A stretch of 64,000 nucleotides of DNA from Micromonospora inyonensis. GTDB taxonomy: Bacteria > Actinomycetota > Actinomycetes > Mycobacteriales > Micromonosporaceae. The position numbers were made by a program, and so were the translations under genes. This document shows positions 54,302-62,228 of the stretch, piece after piece. How positions within the stretch are numbered: the first letter of the stretch is position 1; each line of letters starts with the position of its first letter. The notes under the pieces were generated by a model. It made no database searches. It saw only the letters and a list, made by a program, of their open reading frames with translations, and was not told the DNA's origin. The stretch covers positions 1,550,001 to 1,614,000 of the forward strand of contig NZ_FMHU01000001.1 of NCBI RefSeq assembly GCF_900091415.1, in the 5' to 3' direction.

Positions 54302-54580
54302 GGCTGCGCCTCCTCCATCACATGTCGGCCGCCGACGCCGATCGGGTGCCGTCGGCTTGGTCGCCGGCATAGCCGGCTGGCCGGCTGTGCCGCGCTCCCC
54401 CGCACCGTATCCGGTGGCCGCCCGTGGCACTCGGGGAGCACCGGCCGTCACTCCGCGTCGCCGTATGGTGTCGAGCGGTTTCTATCCGCTCGACGTCCTC
54501 CGGCAGGGCGGGAACGACCGTGCCCCACCGTACCGGGCGCTCGTGCGAGGGCGGAATCCCGGTGCCGAAGGGTCTGAAAG
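54302..54580. other. promoter and leader region of the LppU-like gene
   Basis: No gene supported. The region contains the ribosome site of the minus-strand gene and the space up to the terminator of the 47-residue gene (344 bases in all between genes). Confidence 0.35.
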
Positions 54581-54616
54581 CCGACGACCCGCCCGGGGGT
54601 CCGGGCGGGTCGTCGG
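54581..54616 (-). terminator. very strong hairpin after the 47-residue gene
   Basis: Perfect 16-base-pair stem (54581-54596 with 54601-54616) and 4-base loop, 30 bases beyond the stop on the minus strand. Confidence 0.85.
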
Positions 54617-54645
54617 TCTGGAGGAGATGAGGAGTGGCGTCGCCG

Positions 54646-54789
54646 TCAGCGCATGCTGATGTGACGCTGCGCGATGGCGAGGATCTCGTCGCGGACCGAG
54701 GGCGAGTTGGCGGAACGCAGCGCGTGCTCGATGGCACGGGCGCGGCGGTTGGCGTTGCGGCGGTTGCGGATTCGCTCGATCATGCTCAC
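54646..54789 (-). CDS. 47-residue basic helical protein
   Basis: A small gene that is easily overlooked. GTG 54789 (or ATG 54783 two codons later) follows a good GGAGGAGAG site. The product starts MSMIERIRNRRNANRRARAI and ends DEILAIAQRHISMR: a strongly basic helix followed by a more neutral helix, without signal or membrane segment. I recall near-identical proteins in Micromonospora genomes, unannotated in function. The gene has its own terminator, so it is probably a short single-gene transcript. RNA or DNA contact is plausible from charge only. Confidence 0.75.
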   Translation of the reverse strand: MSMIERIRNRRNANRRARAIEHALRSANSPSVRDEILAIAQRHISMR

Positions 54790-55004
54790 GGGTCTCTCCT
54801 CCTGGCTATTCGGTTGTCAGCCCGTCGTGTCTCCATTGAAGCGCAGATCGACGCCAAACTCCAACGAATCAAAGGTGAGATGAGCCACCGACCTAACGAT
54901 CGAAGGTGGACGGGGGGGTGCGCCGAGGTTTCCTGTGGCCGGACGGTGACGGCCGGTGTGCCGGGAGTAACCCCGGCGCACCGGCCGTCGAGAGCACGGA
55001 CCCG

Positions 55005-56429
55005 TCAGGTCCAGGCGAGCAGCGCCGCCTCCGGATCGGTCAGGAAGTCACCGATGTCCCGCAGGAACTTCGAGCCCAGCTCGCCGTCGATGATCCGATG
55101 GTCGAAGGAGAGACCCAGCGTGGTCACCTGACGCGGCCGGACCTTGCCCTTGTGCACCCAGGGCATCTCGCGGACCGCGCCGAACGCCAGGATGGCCGAC
55201 TCGCCCGGAGGCAGGATCGGCGTACCGGTGTCCACCCCGAAGACGCCGACGTTGGTGATGGTCAGCGTGCCACCGGACATGTCGGTCGGGGAGGTCTTCC
55301 CCGCCTTCGCCGTCTGCACCAGGGCGGTCATCGCGTCGGCCAGTTCCCGCAGCGAGAGCCGGCCGGCGTCCTTGATGTTCGGCACGATCAGGCCGCGCTC
55401 GGTGGCCGCCGCGATGCCCAGGTTGACGTACTCCTTGACCACGATCTCGTCGCCGGCCCAGGTCGAGTTGACCATCGGGTGCCGCTGCACCGCCAGCAGC
55501 ACCGCCTTGGCGACCAGCAGCAGTGGCGAGACCCGGACGTCCCGCCACTCCCGCCTGGTCCGGAGCCGGTCCAGCGCCTTCATCGCCCGGGTCACGTCCA
55601 CGGTCAGGAACTCCGTGACGTGCGGGGCGGTGAACGCCGACGCGGACATGTTCTCGGCGGTGAGCTTGCGCACTCCCTTGACCGGGATCCGCCGCTCGCG
55701 GTCCGCGCCGAAGGCCGCCGCCGTGGTCGCCGGGGCGGCGGTCACCACGGTCGGGACCGTCGCCGCGGTCCCGTCCGCCGCCCGCTGGACGTCCTCCCGG
55801 GTGATCGAACCGAGCGGACCCGAGCCGGTCACCGTGGTGAGGTCGACCCCGAGGTCCCGGGCGAGCTTGCGCACCGGCGGCTTGGCCAGCACCAGCCCAC
55901 CGGTCGTCGCGTGCCCGTTGGCCGCCGGAGCGGTACGGGGCGCGGCCGGTGCCTGTGCCGGCGGCGTGGCCTGTGCCGGTACCTGCGCGGTCGTCTTGCG
56001 CGGGCGGCGCTTGGCGGCCGTGCTGCGCGGCCCGTAGCCGACCAGCACGGCGGTCCGTCCGCCCGGGGCGGGGCCGCCGATCAGGCCGGGCTCGACCGCG
56101 CCCTCGCTCGGGGCCACGTCCACCGCCGCCAGCGCGGCGGCCGACGGGGTGGGGGTGGCCTCCTCCTCCACCGGCCCCGCGCCCGGGTCGGTGTCGATCG
56201 CGATGATCGGCGTACCGACCTCGACCGTGGAACCCTCCGGGTGGAAGATCGCCCGGACCTGCCCGGCCCACTTCGCCGGAATCTCCACCGCCGCCTTGGC
56301 CGTCTCGACCTCGACGATCGGCTGGTTCAGCTCGATGGTGTCCCCGACCTTGACCAGCCAGGCCAGGATCTCGCCCTCGGTCAGCCCCTCGCCCAGGTCG
56401 GGCAGGTTGAACTCCTTGATCCGCGACAT
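55005..56429 (-). CDS. bkdC: branched-chain 2-oxoacid dehydrogenase E2 (dihydrolipoyl acyltransferase)
   Basis: 474 residues, ATG 56429 (a GTG at 56438 overlapping the E1beta stop is possible). One lipoyl domain (1-80) with the lipoylated K45 in VEVETAKAAVEI; an Ala/Pro linker; a peripheral-subunit-binding domain (PPVRKLARDLGVDLTTVTGS, about 190-225); and the acyltransferase domain with catalytic H444 (SFDHRIIDGELGS) near the C-terminus. The complex makes acyl-CoA starters for branched fatty acids. Last gene of the E1alpha-E1beta-E2 operon. Confidence 0.93.
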   Translation of the reverse strand: MSRIKEFNLPDLGEGLTEGEILAWLVKVGDTIELNQPIVEVETAKAAVEIPAKWAGQVRAIFHPEGSTVEVGTPIIAIDTDPGAGPVEEEATPTPSAAALAAVDVAPSEGAVEPGLIGGPAPGGRTAVLVGYGPRSTAAKRRPRKTTAQVPAQATPPAQAPAAPRTAPAANGHATTGGLVLAKPPVRKLARDLGVDLTTVTGSGPLGSITREDVQRAADGTAATVPTVVTAAPATTAAAFGADRERRIPVKGVRKLTAENMSASAFTAPHVTEFLTVDVTRAMKALDRLRTRREWRDVRVSPLLLVAKAVLLAVQRHPMVNSTWAGDEIVVKEYVNLGIAAATERGLIVPNIKDAGRLSLRELADAMTALVQTAKAGKTSPTDMSGGTLTITNVGVFGVDTGTPILPPGESAILAFGAVREMPWVHKGKVRPRQVTTLGLSFDHRIIDGELGSKFLRDIGDFLTDPEAALLAWT

Positions 56430-56434
56430 GCCGC

Positions 56435-57424
56435 TCACCAGCCGAAGGTGCGGTCGACGGCGTCGAGCACCCGGTCGAGGTCGGGCAGGTACTCCTCCTC
56501 CACCCGGGCCGCCGGGTAGGGGATGTCGTAGCCGGTCACCCGCAGCACCGGGGACTCCAGGGAGTAGAAGCACTCCTCGGTGATCCGGGCCGCGATCTCC
56601 GAGCCCAGGCCCAGGTTGCCCGGGGCCTCGTGCACCACCACGCAGCGACCGGTGCGGCCTACCGACTCGTACACCGGGGCGAGATCCAGCGGGGAGAGCG
56701 TGCGCAGGTCGACGACCTCCAGCTCCCGGCCGTCCTCGGCGGCGGCGGTCGCCGCGTCCAGGCAGGTCCGCACCATCGGGCCGTACGCCAGCACGGTGGC
56801 GTCCGTGCCGGGCCGCACCACCCGGGCCGCGTGCAGCGGGTACGCCTCCGACAGCGGCGCGTCCAGCTCCACCGGACCCTTCTCCCAGTAGCGCCGCTTC
56901 GGCTCCAGGAAGACGATCGGGTCGTCCGAGGCGATCGCCTGCTGGATCATCACGTACGCGTCCTGCGGGGTGGCGCAGGAGACCACCTTGAGCCCGGCGG
57001 TGTGCGAGAAGTACGCCTCCGGCGACTCGGAGTGGTGCTCCACCGCGCCGATGCCCCCGCCGAACGGGATGCGGATCACCATCGGGATGTTCAACTTGCC
57101 GCGCGAGCGGTAGTGCATCTTCGCCACCTGCGACACGATCTGGTCGTACGCGGGGTAGACGAAGCCGTCGAACTGGATCTCGCAAACCGGCCGGTAGCCC
57201 CGGATGGCCAGGCCGACCGCGGTGCCGATGATCCCGGACTCGGCCAGCGGGGTGTCGATCACCCGCTGGTCGCCGAAGTCCTTCTGGAGCCCGTCGGTGA
57301 TCCGGAAGACGCCGCCGAGCTTGCCGACGTCCTCGCCCATGATGACGACCTTGGAGTCCTGCTCCAAGGCCCTGCGCAGGCCGGTGTTGAGGGCCTTGCC
57401 GATGGAGAGCGTCTCCGTGGCCAT
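56435..57424 (-). CDS. bkdB: branched-chain 2-oxoacid dehydrogenase E1 beta subunit
   Basis: 329 residues, ATG 57424. Transketolase-like pyrimidine domain: KVVIMGEDVGKLGGVFRITD, GLAIRGYRPVCEIQFDGFVY, HSESPEAYFSHTAGLKVVSC, EPKRRYWEKGPVEL, then the C-terminal domain (VVDLRTLSPLDLAPVYESVG). It completes the TPP site with E1alpha. Overlaps the E1alpha stop by one base (TGATG) and is separated from E2 by a 5-base gap at the chosen start. Confidence 0.93.
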   Translation of the reverse strand: MATETLSIGKALNTGLRRALEQDSKVVIMGEDVGKLGGVFRITDGLQKDFGDQRVIDTPLAESGIIGTAVGLAIRGYRPVCEIQFDGFVYPAYDQIVSQVAKMHYRSRGKLNIPMVIRIPFGGGIGAVEHHSESPEAYFSHTAGLKVVSCATPQDAYVMIQQAIASDDPIVFLEPKRRYWEKGPVELDAPLSEAYPLHAARVVRPGTDATVLAYGPMVRTCLDAATAAAEDGRELEVVDLRTLSPLDLAPVYESVGRTGRCVVVHEAPGNLGLGSEIAARITEECFYSLESPVLRVTGYDIPYPAARVEEEYLPDLDRVLDAVDRTFGW

Positions 57425-58605
57425 CAGTGGGCACCCCCCTCGAACGAGGCTTCGTAGCTGGTGAACCGCGCCCGCTGCTCGTCGAGCTCGGGGGACCCGT
57501 TCGGGTAGACGTGGTCGAACATCGTCACCGGTTCCGGGTCCGGCATGGCCAGCACCCGTTCCCGCAGGTGCACCGCCTCGCGGCGGGCCTGCTCGTCGAC
57601 CTCGGCGAAGAAGTCGGCGTCGACGATCTGCTGCTTCTCCAGGAACGCCTTCATCCGGGCGATCGGGTCCTTGGCCTGCCAGGCCTCGACCTCGCTGGCG
57701 ATCCGGTACCGGGTCGGGTCGTCGGAGGTGGTGTGCGCCCCCATCCGGTAGGTGTACGCCTCGATCAGGCTCGGGCCCTGCCCGTTCCGGGCGTTGTCCA
57801 GCGCGTGCCGGGTCACCGCGTACGAGGCGAGCACGTCGTTGCCGTCCACCCGTACGCCGGGGAAGCCGAAGCCGGCGGCGCGGCGGTAGAGCGGCACACG
57901 GGTCTGCCGCTCCAGCGGCTCGGAGATCGCGTACTGGTTGTTCTGGCAGAAGAAGACCAGCGGCGCGTTGAACACGCTGGACCAGACGAACGCCTCGTTG
58001 ACGTCGCCCTGGCTGGTCGCCCCGTCACCGAAGTAGGCGATCACCGCCTCGCCGTCGTCGCCGCCGGTCCGGCCGTCCATGGCGACGCCCATGGCGTACC
58101 CGGTCGCGTGCAGGGTCTGCGCCCCGATCACGATCGTGTACATGTTGAACTTGAACTCGTTCGGGTCCCAACCGCCCTGGTCGACACCACGGAAGAGGCC
58201 GAGCGGCATGATCGGGTCGATGCCCCGGCAGTAGAGGACGCCGTGCTCCCGGTAGGTCGGGAAGGCCATGTCCTGCGGCCGCAGCGCCCGCCCGGAGCCG
58301 ACCTGGGCCGCCTCCTGGCCGAGCAGGCTGGCCCAGAGGCCCAGCTCGCCCTGTCGCTGCAACGCGGTCGCCTCGGCGTCCAGCTTGCGCACCAGCACCA
58401 GGTCCCGGTAGAGCCCGCGGTACTCCTCGTCGGTGAAATCGACGCGGTACTCGACACCGTCCGGGCCGGTGACGCTCTCGATCCGCTCCCCGGTGGGGGT
58501 GAGCAACTGCACCAGCTCGGGGTCGGCGCCCTTCGCTGCGGCCCGCTTGGATCTGGGTGCCGCCCGTCTGCTGCGGGTGGTGACCCCGGGGTCGCCCTTT
58601 GCCAT
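57424..58605 (-). CDS. bkdA: branched-chain 2-oxoacid dehydrogenase E1 alpha subunit
   Basis: 393 residues, ATG 58605 with GGGAGAG upstream. A basic N-terminal extension of about 30 residues (TRSRRAAPRSKRAAAK) precedes the TPP-binding domain. The TPP motif is IAYFGDGATSQGDVNEAF to CQNNQYAIS; the regulatory-loop region is SYRMGAHTTSDDPTRYR-like YRMGAHTTSDDPTRYRIASE. The E1alpha-E1beta-E2 order matches the Bkd complex of mycobacteria and Streptomyces; the E3 gene is elsewhere. Confidence 0.93.
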   Translation of the reverse strand: MAKGDPGVTTRSRRAAPRSKRAAAKGADPELVQLLTPTGERIESVTGPDGVEYRVDFTDEEYRGLYRDLVLVRKLDAEATALQRQGELGLWASLLGQEAAQVGSGRALRPQDMAFPTYREHGVLYCRGIDPIMPLGLFRGVDQGGWDPNEFKFNMYTIVIGAQTLHATGYAMGVAMDGRTGGDDGEAVIAYFGDGATSQGDVNEAFVWSSVFNAPLVFFCQNNQYAISEPLERQTRVPLYRRAAGFGFPGVRVDGNDVLASYAVTRHALDNARNGQGPSLIEAYTYRMGAHTTSDDPTRYRIASEVEAWQAKDPIARMKAFLEKQQIVDADFFAEVDEQARREAVHLRERVLAMPDPEPVTMFDHVYPNGSPELDEQRARFTSYEASFEGGAH

Positions 58606-59083
58606 CCGTCTCTCCCTGTCGTGTCTGCGCCGGCACCGGGGATTGCCCGACCGCGCAACTCGTGCGCCCGCCCGGCAGGTGCCGGGGGGTCTCCTGGCAG
58701 CCGCCCCTGGCCCCTTTGTGGGGGTTGCCGTGCGGCGTGAGCCGGATTCTGGCCGAACCCGGTTCGGGAGCGACGGCAGCCGGCCGGGCCTCCGCGGGTG
58801 TGCGAGGGCCACGGCTGCGTCGCCGTCGTGGGTCCATATTCGCAGAGAGTGGTGAGCGGGCCCACACTACGCCCGCCCTGATCGACAACGGGCGGTCGGA
58901 ATCACGGCTCCGCGGGACTCCGGGGCGCGGGCGGCGCGGGTGCCGGACGAAAGGGTGTGTCGACACGCTGTGCAGGGTGGCGGACGGAGGGTGACTGGTC
59001 CAGGCTGATTCGGGGAAGAGATGACCGCCGGAGGGCGGCTCGTCCCGTATCGTCCTGCGACCCGACCGGGAGGAGGGGCCACG
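58606..59083. other. 478-base divergent promoter region
   Basis: Holds the promoters of the E1alpha operon and of the Pro-rich gene at 59084. Open frames here are Arg/Gly-rich without ribosome sites. No clear operator or riboswitch motif was identified. Confidence 0.4.
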
Positions 59084-59749
59084 GTGTCCGAGAGCGACGC
59101 TCCCGGTCCTCCGCTGCTCGGCCGGCACCGTGCCGCCGGATCGGCCGGCTACCGCCGGGTCATCGGTACGCACCGGGTCCCGGGTTCGTCCGGCCCGCCG
59201 CGCGGCTACCTGTTCACCGTCGCCCTGCTCGCCGGCACCGCCTCCATGCCGATCCTCGCCGCGATCAGCGCCGGATCGGCCACCGTGGGAGGCACCGCGG
59301 TGCCGAACGCCGACACGCCGTTCATCCCGACACCCTCCCGGGGGCCGGTGGTGGTCGGGCCGCCCCGGCCGGTGGCCCCGACCGTGATGCCCGTCCCGAC
59401 CCGCTCGCCGGGCGGTCGTGCCCCCTCCGCCGCGCCGGTCGGGGGCACGTCGCCGACCTCGTACCGGCCGACGGGCGCACCTCCGGACCGGCCGTCGCCG
59501 CCGGAGCCCACACCCTCCCGGACGCCCCGCCCCGCGCCGACGACACCGTCCCCGACCGCCTCCCCGGTGCCGGAACCCACGCCCACTCCGAAGCCCACGC
59601 CAACCCCCAGCGACACCTGTGCCGAGTCACCCGATCCGAACTGCGGCCCGTCGCCGTCCCCGAACTCGCCGTCGCCGTCCACGCTCCGGGCGGGGTGGCC
59701 GACCAGCGAGGCGTACATCGAGTGGGGTCGACGTCGCCACCGGACGTGA
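59084..59749 (+). CDS. single-pass membrane protein with long Pro/Thr/Ser-rich extracellular region
   Basis: 221 residues from GTG 59084 (GGGAGGAGG upstream). A basic N-terminus and a hydrophobic helix (GYLFTVALLAGTASMPILAA) lead to about 150 residues of Pro/Thr/Ser-rich sequence with charge-poor repeats, two Cys (SDTCAESPDPNCG) and a conserved-looking end (RAGWPTSEAYIEWGRRR). Wall-spanning or heavily glycosylated surface protein by composition; no family recognised. Confidence 0.6.
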   Translation: MSESDAPGPPLLGRHRAAGSAGYRRVIGTHRVPGSSGPPRGYLFTVALLAGTASMPILAAISAGSATVGGTAVPNADTPFIPTPSRGPVVVGPPRPVAPTVMPVPTRSPGGRAPSAAPVGGTSPTSYRPTGAPPDRPSPPEPTPSRTPRPAPTTPSPTASPVPEPTPTPKPTPTPSDTCAESPDPNCGPSPSPNSPSPSTLRAGWPTSEAYIEWGRRRHRT

Positions 59750-59833
59750 GGACCGGCCCTGAGGACCCCGGAGGACCGGGCCGCGACCCCGGACGGTACG
59801 GCGCGCCCCGGCGCGGGCGGGCGGCTGGCGCGC

Positions 59834-60397
59834 GTGGTCACCGAGGCCACCGCCCCGGCGGTGCTGGTCACCGTCCTGCTCGTCACGGTCGGCTGGCGCA
59901 GCGCCCCCACAGGGCTGGGCGGGCTGGGCTGGGGGTTGCTCGCCACCGTCTTCGCCAGCGGCATCCCGATCGCCTACATCCTCGGCGGGGTGCGCCGGGG
60001 CCGGCTGACCGACCATCACGTCAGGATCCGTGAGCAGCGCCGGATCCCGCTGCTGGTCGGGCTCGCGTCAGCGGCCGGCGGACTCGCCCTGCTCGCCGCT
60101 CTCGGTGCGCCCCGACCGGTGCTCGCCCTGGTCGCCGCCGGAGTGATCGGGCTGGTGGTGGCGTCGTCGGTGAGCCACTGGTGGAAGATGTCGATCCACT
60201 CGGCGGTGGCCGCGGGCGCGCTGGTCGTCCTGGCGTCGACCTTCGGTCCGCGGCTGCTGGTCGGCTCGCCCCTGCTCGTCCTGGTGGGCTGGTCGCGGGT
60301 GCGCCTGGGTAACCACACCGTCGGCCAGGTGGTGACCGGTGCCGGCCTCGGTGCCCTTGTCGCGGTCACCGTCTTCACGCCCCTGCACGAGCCCTGA
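59834..60397 (+). CDS. PAP2-like (phosphatidic acid phosphatase-related) membrane protein
   Basis: 187 residues from GTG 59834, six predicted helices. The sequence VSHWWKMSIHSAVAAGALVV and GWSRVRLGNHTVGQVVTGAG matches the C2/C3 region of actinobacterial PAP2-like proteins (SR-x-x-x-x-x-H-x-x-x-D-type, here SRVRLGNHTVGQVV with Gln where the Asp is usual). So the phosphatase chemistry may be altered. The true start could be a non-standard codon up to 84 bases upstream. Runs convergently toward the NUDIX regulator. Confidence 0.7.
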   Translation: MVTEATAPAVLVTVLLVTVGWRSAPTGLGGLGWGLLATVFASGIPIAYILGGVRRGRLTDHHVRIREQRRIPLLVGLASAAGGLALLAALGAPRPVLALVAAGVIGLVVASSVSHWWKMSIHSAVAAGALVVLASTFGPRLLVGSPLLVLVGWSRVRLGNHTVGQVVTGAGLGALVAVTVFTPLHEP

Positions 60398-60400
60398 TCC

Positions 60401-61093
60401 CTAGGTCCGGGCCGACGGACGGAGCATCGGCGGGTGCAACAGGGTGGCGGGACCGCGCCGGAAGAGTCGGGCCGGGCGGCCCCGCCCGCCCTCGGTGCTC
60501 CGTCCCGCCGGCTCGACGAACCCCGGGGTGCCGGTGACCTTGCGGTGGAAGTTGCGCGGGTCGAGGGCGGTGTCCCAGACCGTCTCGTAGACCGCGCGCA
60601 GCTGGGCGACGGTGAACTCGGGCGGGCAGAACGCGGTCGCCAGCGCGGTGTACTCCAGCTTGGCCCGGGCGCGTTCCAGCCCGTCGGCCAGGATCCGCCC
60701 GTGGTCGAAGGCGAGCCGTGCCCGGTCGAGCCGGTTGACCGGCACCCAGTCGGCGGCGGCCGCGTCCGACCCGGCGACCGGGGTCGGTAGGTCGGGCAGG
60801 AGGGCGAGCCAGGCCACGGTGACCACCCGGCCGCGCGGATCCCGGCTCGGCCGGCCGTACGTGCCCAGCTGCTCCAGGTGCCCGGCGGGTTGGGGTAGCC
60901 CGGTCTCCTCGGTCAGCTCGCGGACGGCCGCGTCGACCAGGTCCTCGTCGATGCCGACGAATCCGCCGGGCAGTGCCCAGCGACCCTCGTACGGTGGCAC
61001 GCCCCGCCGGACCAGCAGGACGTGCAACTCGTCGGCGCGGACGGTCAGCACCACCAGGTCGGCGGTCACCGCGAACGGCGGGTAGTCGGCCAC
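60401..61093 (-). CDS. NrtR-type NUDIX/winged-helix transcriptional regulator
   Basis: 230 residues from GTG 61093 (AAGGTGGTGA upstream). N-terminal NUDIX domain (1-140) with an intact Nudix box at about 44-66 (GGFVGIDEDLV, then AAVRELTEETGL), so hydrolase activity may be retained. The C-terminal wHTH (about 145-205) has AKLEYTALATAFCPPEFTVA, QLRAVYETVWDTALDPRNFH and RKVTGTPGFVEP, the NrtR signature. NrtR proteins sense ADP-ribose and control NAD metabolism genes. It is divergent from an SPFH-NAD kinase operon, with palindromic sites between. Confidence 0.88.
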   Translation of the reverse strand: MADYPPFAVTADLVVLTVRADELHVLLVRRGVPPYEGRWALPGGFVGIDEDLVDAAVRELTEETGLPQPAGHLEQLGTYGRPSRDPRGRVVTVAWLALLPDLPTPVAGSDAAAADWVPVNRLDRARLAFDHGRILADGLERARAKLEYTALATAFCPPEFTVAQLRAVYETVWDTALDPRNFHRKVTGTPGFVEPAGRSTEGGRGRPARLFRRGPATLLHPPMLRPSART

Positions 61094-61097
61094 GTCT

Positions 61098-61152
61098 TTA
61101 TCACCACCTTGACGATAACCTAGCAGGCGTTTTATCGTCGTGAAGACGAAAA
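61098..61152. promoter_or_regulatory. two 21-base palindromes, probable NrtR-type operators
   Basis: Site 1 (61098-61118) reads TTATCACC-ACCTT-GACGATAA; site 2 (61132-61152) reads TTATCGTC-GTGAA-GACGAAAA. Both fit TTATCGTC-N5-GACGATAA with two or one mismatches in the arms, and are spaced 34 bases apart centre to centre. They cover the space between GTG 61093 and ATG 61167, so binding would block both divergent genes. Known NrtR operators are also about 21-base palindromes. Confidence 0.6.
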
Positions 61153-61166
61153 AGGGGAGGACGATC

Positions 61167-62228
61167 ATGGCTGACGTCTCGCGGCGGCTCTTCCTGCGCC
61201 ATCTGCGCGGCACCCCGACGAGCTGGGTGCGGCACTCCACCGGCGGTCGGGTCCGTCGGGAGGGCACCGGGCTGTCCTTCTGGTACCGGCCGCTGCACGC
61301 GGTCCTCAGTGAGGTGCCGGTCGACGACCGGGAGCTGCCCCTGCTCTTCCACGCCCGTACCAGCGACTTCGCGGACGTCACCGTGCAGGCCACCGTGACC
61401 TACCGGGTGGCCGACCCGGCGCTCGCCGCGACCCGGCTGGACTTCTCGATCGACCCGCGCACCGGCGCTGCCCGGGCGCGACCGCTCGACCAGGTCGCCA
61501 CGCTCCTCGCCGAGCTGGCCCAGCAACCCGCCCTCGACCTGCTCGCCCGGGTTCCGCTGGCCGAGGCGCTCACCACCATCGCCGGAGTCCGGGAGGCGGT
61601 CTCGGCCGCCCTCGGCACCGAACCCCGACTCGCCGACATCGGGGTCGCCGTGGTCAGCGCCCGGGTGGTCGCCATCCGCCCCGAACCCGAACTGGAACGG
61701 GCACTCCAGACCCCCACCCGCGAGGCGGTGCAGGTGGACGCCGACCGGGCCACGTACGCCCGCCGGGCGCAGGCCGTCGAACAGGAGCGGTCGATCGCGG
61801 AGAACGAACTCCAGAACAAGATCGAGCTGGCCCGCCGGGAGCAGCAGCTCGTGGAGCAGCACGGAGCGAACACCCGCCGCCGCGCGGAACTGGACGCCGC
61901 CGCCGAACTCGCCGCCGCCCAGGGCAAGGCGGAACGTGAGACGGTCGCCAACGCGGCCGCCGCCGAACGCGCCCGGGTGCTCTCCGCCGCCGAGGCCGAG
62001 AAGGAGCGCACCCTCTCTGCCGCGAAGGCCGACGGGGTGCGCGTGCTCGGTCAGGCCGAGGCCGAGGCGGAGACGGCGAAGCTGGCCGCGTACGCCCAGC
62101 TCCCGGTCGAGGTGCTGCACGCCCTCGCGCTCCGTGACCTGGCCGGGCAGCTCCCGCAGATCAGCCAGCTCACCGTCACCCCGGACCTGCTCACCGACCT
62201 GCTGGCCAAGCTCGGCGGTGACCGGTGA
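61167..62228 (+). CDS. SPFH/band-7 domain protein with Ala/Glu-rich coiled coil
   Basis: 353 residues from ATG 61167 (GGGGAGGA upstream; GTG 61140 possible but lies in operator site 2). The SPFH domain (about 10-190) has LRGTPTSWVRHSTGGRVRRE, TVQATVTYRVADPALAATRL and IGVAVVSARVVAIRPEPELE. A long coiled coil rich in Ala, Glu and Arg (about 195-300) follows. No clear transmembrane helix, so it is probably a peripheral oligomeric membrane scaffold of the flotillin/stomatin type. Overlaps the NAD kinase gene by 4 bases. Confidence 0.85.
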   Translation: MADVSRRLFLRHLRGTPTSWVRHSTGGRVRREGTGLSFWYRPLHAVLSEVPVDDRELPLLFHARTSDFADVTVQATVTYRVADPALAATRLDFSIDPRTGAARARPLDQVATLLAELAQQPALDLLARVPLAEALTTIAGVREAVSAALGTEPRLADIGVAVVSARVVAIRPEPELERALQTPTREAVQVDADRATYARRAQAVEQERSIAENELQNKIELARREQQLVEQHGANTRRRAELDAAAELAAAQGKAERETVANAAAAERARVLSAAEAEKERTLSAAKADGVRVLGQAEAEAETAKLAAYAQLPVEVLHALALRDLAGQLPQISQLTVTPDLLTDLLAKLGGDR

